A DNA stretch of 64,000 nucleotides from Lateolabrax maculatus (Eukaryota; Chordata; Actinopteri; Acropomatiformes; Lateolabracidae): contig CM062202.1 of NCBI GenBank assembly GCA_031216445.1, positions 15,162,501 through 15,226,500 on the forward strand, in the 5' to 3' direction. Each line of letters opens with the position of its first letter. The first letter of the stretch is position 1. Shown here piece by piece: positions 48,501-60,659 of this stretch. Position numbers and translations under genes: made by a program. Under the pieces are notes generated by a model. It did not search any database. It had not been told where the DNA came from and saw only the letters and a list, made by a program, of their open reading frames with translations.

Positions 48501-50317
48501 ACACATATTCCAGCGAGAAACAGCAGGCAGTGATAATGCTAACCCAGACTATACAAAGTTAACTCTAAAGGTAGTGAGAAATGACGTCACTCGGAAACCG
48601 ATCCATGGCAACGTGTTAGTTGATACCAGATTACAGGATGGGTTGACTTTAAAAAGTTCCTTATACGACTATTAACTGGAGAGAACTAGTTTCCAGTGCT
48701 ATGCAATGAACTGAAACACAGCTTGAAGTTGGAGACATCCATTCCTCTGAGAGACTTTAAAGCTTCACTATCTTAGATTTCTAATAATATTTGTAATTGT
48801 TTTAATTTTTTGTTTTGAGTGAATCATTTTTTCTTGTTGTTTCTTGTTGTTGTACTCAGGTCTCTCTTGCAAAAGAGATTTTGATCTCAATGAGATTTCC
48901 TGAATGAAAAGTTAACTAACGAACTAATTCTTTGTCTCATAATGTATCCAACAGCAACCATTAGGGTAATGGTAGTTAGATGAGTTTAGTTGGTATCAAA
49001 TAAAAAACATATATAAAAAAAATTGCTGTTCTTTACTCTGGTCTTATTTCTCTGTTGGTGCATAAAAGGAAAGCAACACAACACTTGTATCTATTGACTG
49101 ACTACATCTAAACCAGTAATTCAGAGCGGTGGTCATGATGTCATAGGTGTAATTGCAGCCGCGCCTGTGCAGCATGCAGCAGTCGTGGTCATGTTATGAG
49201 AAACAGACATTCTGATAGGTAATGTTCCTTGCCTTAACTTTGACAGTACTTAGGTAAAAGTTAAGGAAAACTTGCACACATTATTTCTACGGTTATGGAC
49301 CTGACCACTGTTTGCAAAGTTAAACATATTTGTCTAATGTGAGCCCTTTCTGTGTACAAATATCATATGCTAATAATCCCCTTTGTAAAAGGTATTTGTG
49401 TTGAAGCTGGCTAAACATGCTGTAATGGCTATGCTATTTTCTGTTTAGGAAGAGGGATGGACCCACGTTGCTTGCAAGGAAGGACAGTTGGGATGTAATG
49501 GTTATTCTAGTTGACTCACTGTGTCATGAAAGTCAGCAGTCAATCAGGGTTATGTCATGGAAGAAAGCACTGTCCATCTTATAGCACTATATACCTAAGC
49601 AGTCTAGTTAGGCAGAGTGATATTTGTTATATTTCAGAGATCTGGAAAAGAGTACAGTTATTGGGTCTCTCCCCCTCAACATGTATGGCATCTTTCGAGG
49701 GAAATAGTTATGTATAGTTACCATAATGTCGCGTTCACAGGCAGATTAATGAGTTAGAGTATGCATAACGATATTAACAACCCTGGAATTTTCATAATTC
49801 TTTAACATAATATGTAATATATTCATATGTCTTATTTATTTATGATGTGTTTGTTTCCTGAGCATACGCCCAAATGATCATGAAGTGTACTAGATGCAAA
49901 GCAGTGTGTACACAAACAACAGTCATTTTTTGTAACAACAGCAAAAGCGAATTTCCAAGTTAGAGAGTTAAGTTGCTCTGCAGTCAGCATACATATACAG
50001 TGATTCATATATTACCAGTATCAATCAGTACCAGGTGTTAAGACTTGAACTGCATTATTAAAAGATTTACCAAAACTTTGTTAAACAATACACAAGTGGT
50101 AAAGGTTTCCTACAGAACATGGTCAAGTGAATGTCACCAGGACACAAATGGAGTAGATGAAAAATGGTTTGTGTCAGGAATGAAGATGGGAACGCTAACA
50201 ACAGTTAAGACTACCTGTGCCAGGGTCATTCTCATGGCACTGACGGGCGACGGCTCAATGTCCACCAACTGCTGCACCGAGCTCAGAGTCTGGCACACAC
50301 GCAGGCAAGCACCCGCG

Positions 50318-50363
<46 letters not shown>

Positions 50364-53300
50364 AGAGCAGCAGTGCAAGCACACAGACACACGAATACAA
50401 GGAGGGGTTAATGGAAAAAAAGTTTAGGGAAAAGTGTTAGCAAAGGTTGAACAAGATTAGGAAAACACAGGGAAGGAATAGCACATTGTTTAGAGAAGTG
50501 TCTGAACACCAGTTTTTGTTAAAAAGGAAGAGATCAGAGAGGCATAGACATTTTGGCAGAGCACAGTGAGAGAGAGAGAGAGTGAAAGAGGGAAAGAAGC
50601 TGAGAAACAAGAGAGCACAAAATGACTCAGACACAAGAGAAAAGGAAAGCTGTAGAGGAATTAGGACCAATTTCCACTGGGAGACATCTCTTTTTGAGCC
50701 AGTAATACTTAACAAGCCCCCAGAGGGGTGAGACAGCTTGATTCCCACTGCTGTATTACTATCACACAAGCACTGACTGATTTATGACAATTCGAAATAT
50801 TTTTAACATTCAGCAACCACTTGATTTGACAAAAAAAGTTTAGTATATGTAAAAGGATGAAAAGAAGTTAGCGCTACAAAGAAAAGTTCCCAGTGGACAC
50901 ATAACATTTGCCGTTGAAATGATTAATATTAGAACACAGAGCAGATTCATGCTTCCATCATGCTGTCACCAGACACTAGTTAACTGGACAACCTCCTGAA
51001 TTGTTAACATGAAGACATCTCCAAAGGCTGAAAACAAAAGAGCCAAAGATCTTTCTGGAGAACAAGAATGATCAGAGCCTGGCAAGCCTCTCAGCCCCAG
51101 ATGTATTAATGGGATTCCTCTAAAAATCATAAGAATAAAGGTACATGAATTCTGCTTCAGTGATTCAACTGAGATGAGCTACAGACTTTAGCCACAGATG
51201 TAAAATACAATATTGGAGGCAACAGAAGGAGGGGGGGGGAGCCCACAAGAGGCTGGTTACTATCTGTGTAAATGAGTTGAATGTATGTATGAGTGTGTGT
51301 TTAAGAGAGACAGTACAGACAGATAGAGTGACTGTCCTGATGTATGAACAGGTTCATATACAAACAATATAAATGTAACAACAAACTACTCTAAGCACAA
51401 TAGCCGAGTGTGTGTGTGCAGCTGTGTGTCTTACCGTGTCACATTCGCTGGGCTGGAACTGGAAGTCGTGTGCTTTGTGAAACACTGGGTTCTCCTGCAT
51501 GAACAGCTGCTGGTTGAACTCTTGTATTATCTGAGAGAAAGACAGAAAGAGATAGTTAATCCAGTTTCCCGTGGGGAAAACTTGGCAATATTGGAATCCA
51601 TTGTAACTTCAGTAAATCCACGCAGACCACAGCCTCCGTTACCCATGAAGGAGCAAACTACAAACGTTTTATAGCCATATTTAACGCCTACAGTGGGTGA
51701 GTATTTCATATTCTATATAGATTTGGGGGTTTGATATTTTGAATATCACTTTAATGGCATCCGTGTCAGGTCAAAGAGCTTGCGAGTTGGGTAGGAGCGT
51801 AGTCAAGTACTTCAGACAAAAAGTACAAAAAATAATCTGACTCTAGGTAACCATGACCAGCTGCAGGTGAAAGTGTATTGAGAGGTGTTGAGCTCAGCCT
51901 TTCTGCACACACTGTGTTGATGAAAACCAATTGCAGTGTGGTGTTTTGGGTTATAAATCCATCACTTTCTCTTTGAGAATGGTTTCAGTTTCATTTGGAG
52001 TACACTGCAAGCTTTATGCAGACACACAAACTCAACACTTTTTATTTCTTACTGCTTGTGTGTCTTATTGTTTTTTGTACACTGTGTTTTTCAGAATTTC
52101 TCTTTTGGTTTCCTTAGAAATGTCTAATTTCTGCATTCCTCAGATTTGAAATTGTTTTTATTAAAATGTTGAATGCGAACAATGCTTCCAAACACCAATC
52201 TCGGGCACAATACTCCTACTGTGTAATGTAAGAAAAACATTGCCTAGTAGTAAAAAATGAACTCAAAATGTGAAGGAGTGCCATTTATGTCACTGAAGAA
52301 ATATTGTTTAGACATTGTTTTTTGCAAAAAAGCACTATGATCATGCTATAATGTCAAGGAGATTGATGGATACTCCCCACAGTATCTGTTTTGAGACAAA
52401 AAAAAACAACTACAAGTACTAAGTTACAAATGAGTACAGAAGGTCTGTGTCTCTCACTACATCTGACTCACCCTGGTGGATTTGTCCAACAGGAACTGGA
52501 AGGTGTTGTGTGTGGCTTGGGAGGCCTCTAGCTCGGTACGACACAGGGATACCAGGTAGTCTTTTACATGCTCATAGATCCTGCCATCCAAGGCCTAGAG
52601 GACAGAGAGAGAGAAGGACCAGGGGTCACAGTGAAGAATGGATTAATTCAATGTAATTCCATAATCCTTAATAAAGTGGCGAATACAAGGGAATCAGGAC
52701 CTCAAGAAAGAGACAGACAGAGGAGAGAAAGAGGGTCAAAGAGTAGGTGAATAGAGCCAGTTACTACAAAAGCTTATACATTACATACACACATACATAC
52801 ACAGCAATATACATTTTTTTTCTTATCATGACAGGTTCTGATTCACAGATATAAAGACATTTTAATGGAGTATGAAGTCCAAATGAACAGCCTTTTCTAT
52901 GGGGAGCTGGGGTAGTCCTGCCAAACTGTAGGCCACGTTGCCAAACAGACAGATCAGACAGAGAGAAGGAGAGAGAGAGAGAGGGGCTAATGGAGAAGAG
53001 GAGGTAAGAGAGGAAGAGTGAGCATTTTAAAGGGTATAAAAGCATGAGAGAGAGAGAGAGAGAGAAAGAGAGAAATGAGTGTATGGGAGACGTGTGTGTA
53101 TGTGTGTGTGAGAAGTGTTCTTTGGATAGCTTTCTAACAGCTGCAGGGGAAGGTGAAGGGGTTCAGATTCCGATTCAACAAAACACAGAGACCGCAGACG
53201 CACGACCGCGCACACACACGCGCGCACACACACACACACAAACTCTCAAATACACAGACGCGCATACTCTCCTCTCGCCAAAGTTCTTCATAAAAGCTCA

Positions 53301-56300
53301 CACTCTAAGAAACCTGCACTCACTCTGTGCAGGCCATGGGATGTTTCAGGCCAAGTCTACAGCTTCCCACTAACACCTACACTGTCTTACACAGACAGAC
53401 ACATAAACACATAGAAAAACATGTTTTTTAATATGCACATAAACCCCACAAATGTAGCATTTGCACACACACAACACAGACTAAAACAATGGGAAATTTG
53501 ACGAGGAAGTTATGTCATTAAGGGTGGGTTGTTGGCTGACTTCTCTCTAAATGTTCCCTCATCATTCTGCTCATTTCCTCCTCCCCCTTTCTTCTCTTCC
53601 TCCCCTCCTTCTTTCATCCATTTACGGTAGTGTAGAAATGGAGTGAGTCAGCTTCCAGAAAAAGCCCTGTGCCCATATCATGGTCAGTGGGCATGTTTTT
53701 TTATGTGTGTTTGGGCTGAATGACTGCATCAGCCTGAACAATAAGAACAGCACAGTGGACCAGACAGGGCAGCAGAGGTGTAAGTCTGTGTGTGTGTCTA
53801 GACTATAAAGATGGACAGTTATAAGAGCATCGACTGCCAACAGCAGAGGGAGATATTGAGCAGTCTGTTCTCCCACTGCCCTTTCACTACAACTGTCGCA
53901 TTGACAAGGACAGTAGCACTCAGTGTAACATATACAGTATGTTATTCCTGCAGCCACAGTCAGTATTTATGAAGCGAAGTTCTGATCCAAACAAGATTTT
54001 CAGTTACAAGTCTCCTCATCCCCTATCCTTATATAATTTAACATTTAAGACAGAAAAGGTCTTGATCTAGCTAAAGAGACCTGATGAACTTGCCACTGCC
54101 ATAGTATGAGATATCTGTAACATATCTGAACAATGAAATTCAGTAGGATACACCTATTCCAAAATGTCCTACCATGGCCATATCCAATAAATTGTGTTAA
54201 CTGAAAGAGCACAATGGATTGCTGCTTTATAAGCAGAAATGTAAGTACTGTTGGAAATGGAGACAGTGCTAAAAAACCATGATGAATGGAGGGGCACAAA
54301 ATAACACATAGCACTGGTACAATTACTAGAATGTTTTCTGGGTTGTATCGTTGCTGTTTTGGTTATGTTTCCCTATGTCTGCCATTGATGCTGCTTTCGG
54401 GCTGTTTCTCAACATTTGTCTGTGGAGCAAAACATTTCTCAAACTGAAAAAAGAACTGGCACTTTCTTGTGATGCAGATTTTGGTCCCCCTGTTAGGAGT
54501 GTTGTTATCAGTAATTTTACACCTGTAAACATCACAAACAAAACTGCAGAGGAGGTAGAGCGGTTGAGCAGATTGCTTCCCTCTAGCGATGTCCCTCATT
54601 GTCTTTGGGTGTTTGCGTACATGTATTTGTGTATGTGCATATTTCCCTGCAGTCCTGTCCTTCTGTCACAAGGAGCTAAGGATCTATTATTCAGTATGGC
54701 CTCATAGTATAGATGCTCATACACGCCTAAGGCAGAGTATGTGAGAGTGAGGGAGAAGGAGAAATAGAAACAAGGAGACAGAGAAAAGCATCTGAAGATA
54801 GAGAGAGAGATAAAGAAATTACACAAAGGAGGAAAAGCATATACAGAAACAGAACGTAAAAAAAAAGGAAGAAAGAGTGAGAGGCAGCTCCTCTAATGTC
54901 TATGTCTCCCTGCGTGTGTGTGTGTCTCTGTGTGTGTGTTAACTGCCAAATCAGTCATGTCTGAGACTGATGACAGGTAAAGCAAACATCCCACATGTGA
55001 TGTCTGTATGCATGTGTGTCAGACTGTATTAGTAAAGTATTAAGGGGATGACATCACCGTCACTTGGCTGCTTAAGTTACTCATCGTACAGTAACGGAGG
55101 TGTGTCTGTCTGTGTACAGGGCAGACTCTCATTTTGTGTGTGTGAATGTGTGTGTGTGTGTGTCTGCCTGTCATACCTGCCTGTGTGTTTGCATGCACAG
55201 TAATAATTGGATTATTGCTGGATTAAGGCAATACTCAAAGTATCATTATTACAGTTTTGGTGGATTATTTGTGTTCATTTAAGTGAGCATAACTGATTAG
55301 ACCTGGATTCATAACCACAGTGGCATGTAGATATTTTAGTCTAATTTCTCCCCTGATTCTGTGCCAGAAAGGTCATGTAGTACCAGATGGAAGACAATTA
55401 AACTGAAATATGAGGGATGACATCAAATCATGAAACCTATATCCCACAACCCTATTAACAAAAAAGTTCACAATGATTCGTAGTTGCATGTGAAGGTGTC
55501 TGATGTGATTATTAGGCCACACGGATATCCGATTCATTGCACACAGAAAATGAAAACATCACTGATGCAGCAAACTTATGTGCATCCATCCTTTGATGAC
55601 CTTTCATATTCCATCTACTAAACAGCATTTAAATTGACAAAATATGTCAAAGGTTTCTGAGAATTCCTCTTGGTACAGTTCATTCAACATTGTGAAAAAT
55701 ATAATTTCATGCCTACCAATCATTTGGTAAGATTAGCCATCAGGCTGGCTCATTTTGCTGGATTTTCTTCACATATGCCCCTTTCAAATCATAAATCCAA
55801 GGAATCCAAGGAGAGTCTACGACTCTCTTTGAAGAATCAAAACTGTGAAATCATCACTTTTCATGTACAGTTTTTCCCCTCCAACTACTTTAGTGATACT
55901 GAAGTGGAGTCTGACTTTGTGCACTCATAAAAGGAAAACATTTTATCCCAAATTGAGCTTTAATTCAAAGTAGCACTTTGAATTTTGGAACCAGAAAATG
56001 GTTTCCCCATTCCTGTAAAATCCCTCTGGGTATTATCAATGTGTGATATTCTTAAGTCAGTAAGTTGTAGTAAAAGTAAAAGTCTTTATAGCATTACAAA
56101 CTACAATTTCAGCTGCCTGGATTCAACCTTATACAAATGTGCAGTTTTACCAAAATGTCCTTCATATTCATCATCACGTAAATACCTGTATGCAGTGCAG
56201 TAGATCTGTATGGTAGTACCGGTCATGGTGAGCGTTGGCAGCAGCTAGTGTTAGCAAGTAGTCATTCCTGGCCTGTGTCGCCTTGGAGTTACAGTCACTT

Positions 56301-58805
56301 CTCTTAGCTTTCAACTGAAAAGAAACAGAGACAGGCGATATGCCAATACTGTATTACAGTAACAGACTGGAGCTTTAAGCTTTGAGTGGAGTACATGGAG
56401 TCTTTATTTAGGTTTATGGGCTCATTAATGGAACAACCGTTGTTGTTTTTGTATCCTGGGCTTTAAGGAGTGCAGTTGAAAGTCTGCCTTGAAAGGGAGT
56501 GACAGTGTTGTGTTTGTGTCTTTGTGAGTGAGCCCTCTTACCTTTACGCTTGCTTTCTGTAAACTAATTCTTGACTGAAAAAGACCCAGTTTAGACCTGA
56601 AAAAAAGAAGTTAATCCTGATGAATAATGCATCAATATCTAATTTTAGTTTTACTTTAACAAGTAAATCTACGCTTGCACGCTTAAAAATGCAAAGAAAA
56701 TGCACATCTGTTTGTTTTTGACACTGTGTGAAAATGTCTCTTGTTGACATTTGATTCAATTAAACATATATAAATAACAAGGTACAGTAGAAAGGAGAAA
56801 AGGATCCAGGCATTTCTAGAACATCATAACTCTGATCTCTAACCTATGATTCAGAGCAGACATATATACAATATATCATATTGACCTGAACAGGCTGAAG
56901 CTTGACAGCAATAAATATCAACCTGATCCAGCCGTCGTGATTTATATCGATGGTGACACCAAAAAGACCTGCCTGATAAAATAATGGAGTAAGCCAGAGT
57001 GCATGCATGCGTGTGTGTTTGTGTGGGGTCTGCTTTTTTGTGCTACTGTGCTTATGTGCATGAAAACAGGACATGTATTCCAGTACTCTCACACACATGC
57101 AAAATGCGATGAGAGTGTGATAATGTTTGTTGCTTGCCTATATGTGTGAGTATGTGTGGTGTGTTTCTACTTATGTTACCCTGCTTTATGCGCCAAGTGG
57201 TGTTGAAAGTGTAGTATGTGTTGTGTCTCTGCATTCACACCAATTTGTTCCTGTGTGTTCCTTGTACCCTACAATGACTAATGTCTCGCCATTTTTCTCT
57301 TCTGAAATACACACACACACACAGCACAGCGGCAATGCAGTTATTTCTGTGGCTGTGGCCGTGTCTTTCAACTGAGTGATAGAGAACAGAAAAGAGTTGA
57401 CTGGCCGATCGATGTGAGCGCTAACCGGAGCCGAGGAATTCAATTAAGTGAAAATGTCACCATAGCTACTGCTACCTGGGGCTAGGCGGAAAACAACACC
57501 CATCAGCACTGGATCAAACTCGGGTAGTAATTGTGGTACTACAAAGCTTCAAATAATATCTAATAGAACTTTTATCTCTCCTTCACAGAAAAAAGAAATT
57601 GCCAAATATGTGCATTTTAAATGTCAGACATGATTCAGGTTTTGTTTATTACTTGGATTCACACCAAGAAAACTGCATCCACCAATGTTGCCAAACTAAG
57701 ATTTTGCTCTTGTGGTGTTTTGGTTCCTTTAAATCTGTATTTTCATTGTCTGACTCTCTCTCATAAACATCACTATACATATGTAATTGATTGCTTCTTT
57801 CAGCCTTAATGATGATGTTTCTCCCTCTTTCTCTCTAGCTCTCTCTCACACACACAAGACTTACACACACATACACGCTCTCTGTGAGGTTAACCAACTT
57901 TGTTTTCTTGATGGTATTCTTTCTGACAATGGAGACCATCTGTTTAATCATAGCATTTTTATTTTTACGTACATCCCTACCAACACACACATGCACGGCG
58001 CTGTGGTGAACTCACTTGGCCTCTATGTCAGCCTTCTCTCGTACAGCGTGGGCAACCTGCTCACAGTCGTAGTATTTTTTCTTGGCTTTGGCCAACTCCT
58101 TCACAGACTCCTGCAGCTCTGCTTGAATGCCACTCAACTGGTCTATGGTCTGTGAAGGGAAAAAGGAAAACAGGCGAGTTGTTAGAGAGAGAGCAAATCA
58201 ACATGAATCAAGTTTACTCAGTGTGAGTATGTGGAAGGATGTTGTAGAGAGGAAACAGAGATTGCTTCAGGAAACTATATGACTAACTCCCACAGTCCAA
58301 ACATTTGCTCACTTTTTTGAGTTGCTGCTCCTTGTAGAGTCTAACAGTCTTTGCGGGCTCTGATACTTGGCTTTTGTAGTTGTCACACACGTTGAGCCTG
58401 GACTGGCTGACCTGCACTGTACCTTCTAAGTAGGACCTCCACACTGCATACACATTCCTAATTGGAGAGAAAAAGCACAGACTTGGCTGGGTGGTTGCTG
58501 TCATATAACTGCCACTCCCAAAAACAATTTGTTAGAAAACCATGACCTTCTCCTGCAAACTACTGTTAGTAAAACTGTGAACTGCAGAGTTAATGCCTTC
58601 ATTTCTTGTTTCCACAATAAGTTGGATCCAGCTTGAGGTTTTATATTTCAGTTCATCTAAGTGCTACAACTGACTGTAGGTACAAGTAACATGTATTATG
58701 CACACACACACACACACACACCTACCTGTAGTCTGTTCTCTGGTCATCAGGGTTGATTCCAGGCCAGTCTCTCTTTAGGTACTGGCTCGCTAACTTCTGC
58801 AGAGC
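29227..58805 (-). CDS. fchsd2: FCHSD2 (F-BAR and double SH3 domains 2), 5' end beyond window
   Basis: Membrane-bending scaffold that binds phosphoinositides and WASP/N-WASP and promotes actin assembly at clathrin-coated pits; homologue of Drosophila Nervous wreck. Exons, 5' to 3': 58805-58726, 58457-58313, 58149-58016, 56596-56542, 56314-56186, 52594-52472, 51530-51435, 50289-50215, 44490-44374, 44245-44141, 39396-39307, 38990-38928, 34266-34132, 33813-33730, 33503-33326, 32229-32009, 30581-30389, 30276-30188, 29319-29227. The sum is 2205 nt, 734 codons plus TGA. The first visible exon encodes ALQKLASQYLKRDWPG, near residue 60 of the human protein, so the initial F-BAR exon or exons lie right of 64000. 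F-BAR/coiled-coil exons run to 39307 (LTLAAANAHHDRYY, LNKEARKWATRVAREHKNI). SH3-1 is VLYSYKASQPDELTI..DWVKARNKTGQVGYVPEKYLQFP, and SH3-2 is VRALYDYEGQADEELSF..FWEGELNGRVGVFPSVLVEDF. A proline-rich tail ends in EEVEITLV, as in human FCHSD2. Borders are GT-AG throughout. Confidence 0.95.
29660..29775. repeat. Fragment of the palindromic teleost repeat
   Basis: GGCTGCAACTGATTATTTTC followed by a decayed TTTGATCCATAAAATGTAAGACAATAG block. It resembles the left part of the repeat at 19492-19832 and lies in an fchsd2 intron. Diverged and truncated. Confidence 0.5.
30651..30723 (-). tRNA. tRNA-Thr(UGU)-like sequence, probably degraded
   Basis: 73 nt on the minus strand in an fchsd2 intron. It reads GGGGCTGTGGCTTAGTTGG at its 5' end, with an A box TGGCTTAGTTGG, a D stem GCTT/AAGC, an anticodon loop CTTGTAA (anticodon TGT) and a perfect T stem CTGGG/CCCAG. 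The B box GGTTTGAATCC has one change from consensus. The acceptor stem pairs only at its inner three positions, and two of five anticodon-stem pairs are broken. The overall match is to fish tRNA-Thr. It is therefore a tRNA pseudogene or the head of a tRNA-derived SINE rather than a working tRNA. Confidence 0.55.
30800..31370. repeat. Teleost interspersed repeat (unclassified)
   Basis: About 570 bp in an fchsd2 intron. It contains the blocks GGCAGGTATGTACAGTGGGT, AGAGCTGTGAAAGTGAAGC, CAGTTCCATAGAGCTG and CCCTTTCACATTATGGTAAT. I recognise these together as a high-copy repeat of percomorph fish. No coding capacity. The class is not determined, and the limits are approximate. Confidence 0.5.
31742..31775. 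repeat. 34-base G homopolymer
   Basis: Uninterrupted run of about 34 G on the + strand, so poly-C in the fchsd2 pre-mRNA, in the intron between the SH3-2 exon and the next coding exon. It follows AAGCCGGGAAAGGGAA. Such runs are rare in genomes, form quadruplexes and are hard to sequence, so the exact length is uncertain. Confidence 0.85.
37295..37355. repeat. (GACA)n/(CA)n compound microsatellite
   Basis: Four GACA units passing into an interrupted CA run of about 24 units, inside the large fchsd2 intron. Confidence 0.9.
37630..38005. repeat. Percomorph palindromic interspersed repeat
   Basis: Left part reads AGCTTAGCTTAGCAAAGGGA, then CTGGCTCTGTCC and ACAAAATCCACCTACGAGAA, then CGTTATATCTTGTTTGTTTAA. 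The right end (about 37965-38000) reads TTTCCCCCTGTTTACAGTC then TTTGTGCTAAGCTTG. That is the inverted, diverged copy of the AGCTTAGC..AAGACTGG..CAGGGGGAAA block on the left. I recognise it as a very abundant non-coding repeat of percomorph fishes; the inverted arms suggest a MITE-like DNA element. Confidence 0.7.
39206..39270. repeat. (CA)n microsatellite near a 5' splice site
   Basis: Interrupted CA run of about 32 units. On the transcript strand it is a UG tract beginning 36 nt after the donor of fchsd2 exon 39396-39307. Confidence 0.95.
39397..44140 (-). other. Large fchsd2 intron (4.7 kb)
   Basis: AT-rich intron between the exon ending ENIRKAE and the exon starting TIKLKAEARLDLL. It carries no exon, RNA gene or clear transposon that I can support. 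Short AT-rich runs occur at about 41630-41640 and 41920. Confidence 0.65.
44491..50214 (-). other. Large fchsd2 intron (5.7 kb)
   Basis: Intron between the 25-codon exon and the SRQLESETG exon. It contains a (TA)n run at 45498-45526 and clusters of TG/CA-rich sequence near 44510-44600 and 44790-44830. No coding exon supported. Confidence 0.65.
45498..45526. repeat. (TA)n microsatellite
   Basis: About 14 TA units in a large fchsd2 intron, flanked by an ATATACA-rich segment. Confidence 0.95.
50215..50289 (-). other. Candidate 25-codon cassette exon of fchsd2
   Basis: 75 nt, phase 0 at both ends and fully open, encoding TLSSVQQLVDIEP then SPVSAMRMTLAQ. It has a good donor CAG/GTAGTC and an acceptor GTGTGCCAG. 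It falls between PSECDT and SRQLESETG, which are directly joined in the human FCHSD2 protein as I remember it. Skipping or including it leaves the frame intact. The upstream intron end is UG-repeat rich (50326-50356 on this strand) instead of pyrimidine-rich. Confidence 0.65.
50326..50356. repeat. (CA)n microsatellite upstream of the cassette exon
   Basis: About 15 CA units; UG tract in the transcript, 37 nt from the acceptor of the 25-codon fchsd2 exon. Confidence 0.95.
52595..56185 (-). other. Large fchsd2 intron (3.6 kb)
   Basis: Intron between exons encoding LLHCIQ and ALDGRIYEHV. It contains (GA)n at 53046-53065, CA-rich sequence at about 53210-53240 and TG-rich sequence at 54915-54940 and 55135-55165. 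No coding exon seen. Confidence 0.65.
58701..58721. repeat. (CA)n microsatellite against a 5' splice site
   Basis: About 10 CA units ending four bases from the donor dinucleotide of fchsd2 exon 58805-58726. The intron therefore begins GTAGG then a UG repeat in the transcript. Confidence 0.95.
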
Positions 58806-60659
58806 CTGGAAGCACAAGTATAAAGTGGCATTGAGAAAAATTAAAGGTAAAGTATCTCCTGGTTTCTGTGAAGATTGCACTGTGTCCAAAACAGGAAGTG
58901 AGATCAGAGACTGTTAATAGTATGTAAGAAAATAAGGGACAGTTTGAGATTGTCAACTTTGATTGCATTTTGCAAGTTAAATTGCATTTTGCAATCATTT
59001 AGTAGGTTTTACTTTACACTTTACATTATTTAAAACTTTTTCTTTGCACTTTGGTAACCATGCCAAGACTTAACAAAAACAGTATCCCACTTCACTCCAT
59101 TGAGTGTGAACAGTTCTGCTATGGCTGATTTAGACTTCATTCTAGCTTGGTCGCCTCACGGGTGCCATTTTCTTTTGAACAGTCATTATAGTTCTGTTTC
59201 AACTATACAGCTAAAATCTTGGCTTTTGCCCTCAGTAAACAATACCACTATAAAATGGATCCGCTCTGTGTCAGCAACAGTAAATCCCCAGTCAGCTCTT
59301 GTGAGTACGAGCTGAAACCCGAGGGCTGCAAGAAAGGGTAACCTACATCTTCTGGACTGGGTCACTGGGCCAGTAGCAACTCGCAGACACTCTGCCCCTG
59401 TGTGCCTGTGGTTGAGTGTGTGCAGGGGTGGGTGGGAGTGCATATCTTCATTAATAAACCAGAACAGCAACAACTTAAACAACCAAATTGGGACAAATAG
59501 AGCTCAGGGTCACGTTGAGACTCCACTCCTCCTCATTCTTCCCTATATTTATTTCATCACTCTTCCATATACATCTGCATGTAAATCTGGTCCCTCAGTT
59601 CTGTTTTCAAATCTCCTCATCTGTCTCCCAGTCATCTACTCTCCGCTTATGTCTCTTTCCGTCCTTCACTCTCCATATCTTTTAATACCAAGCTGTTTGG
59701 TTGTCTTTGTTTTCAAATTTCCACTCTTCTCCCTCTCATCTTGCCCTTTTTACCTTTCACAGATGGTGAATGAGGCCATCACAAAACATCTACCAGTTTT
59801 TTCTTTTGTTCCCTGGACCTGAAATTCAGATTCCCTCCAGCTGACACACAAGCTTGTGTCCTTGGGGAGACAGTGGCACAGTGACACTTGGCACCCACCA
59901 GCTAAATCCTCAATAAGGAGGGAAGAGCCCGACTTTTTCAAGAAAAGAGTCAAAGCTCCCTACCTCCCCTATTACCTCTGCAGTGTTCCTGTTTGAGTAA
60001 TTTAGCTGCAAGCGGAGTAAATATTTTGTAATGGATTAAACATAGTTTAGAGGTCAGTATTACTTTGAGTGATACTGTGTCAGAGCTGCCATTAAGTGAA
60101 TAAAGTTAAATTAAGTGACGAAGTTGAGGTAACCTATACCTAACTAACTGTATTGTTTACCTCATAAAATGGTTAGCCAATGCCAGCCTCATTGACGTAA
60201 GCTGCAATGAGAGGTGTAAGTGCCAGGAAATACCAGATAAAGCAAATTCACACACACACACAAAGAAAAAGAAAAGCCATGGCACAGAAACTGCCCTGTC
60301 CAATGCATGCGGAAACACGTTTGTTTCAAGAATAGTCAACCTCTCTCTCTCACACACACTCTCTGGGGAAGGGCGGAGTGGGTGTGGATGGTTTTGATGG
60401 GAGACCATGAGACTATGCGAGCGTATTTGTTATTCATGTGTAAAATAAATGTGTGGGTGTGTGAGCGTGGCGTTCAGTAACTGTCCTCACTTAACACCCC
60501 ATCAGAACCCAACATGTGATACATAGTGACACATTTACCAACACAATGACACTAAATATCTTGAATTTGGTCCAGCTGGACATCTGGGAATAGCCCTCAT
60601 TTGTGTCTCCAAGTGGGCACTGTGCTCATCCTTCAACCACTTGACTGTTGCGATTTATT

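Noticed and set aside
29227..58805. FCHSD1 as the identity of the F-BAR gene
   Set aside because: The EITLV terminus, the SH3-1 segment TSNSLLSMLQSL and the exon RNDYLLTLAAANAH are those of FCHSD2.
59400..59822. 140-codon + strand frame in the fchsd2 5' intron
   Set aside because: Low-complexity composition from pyrimidine-rich DNA; no homology that I recognise.
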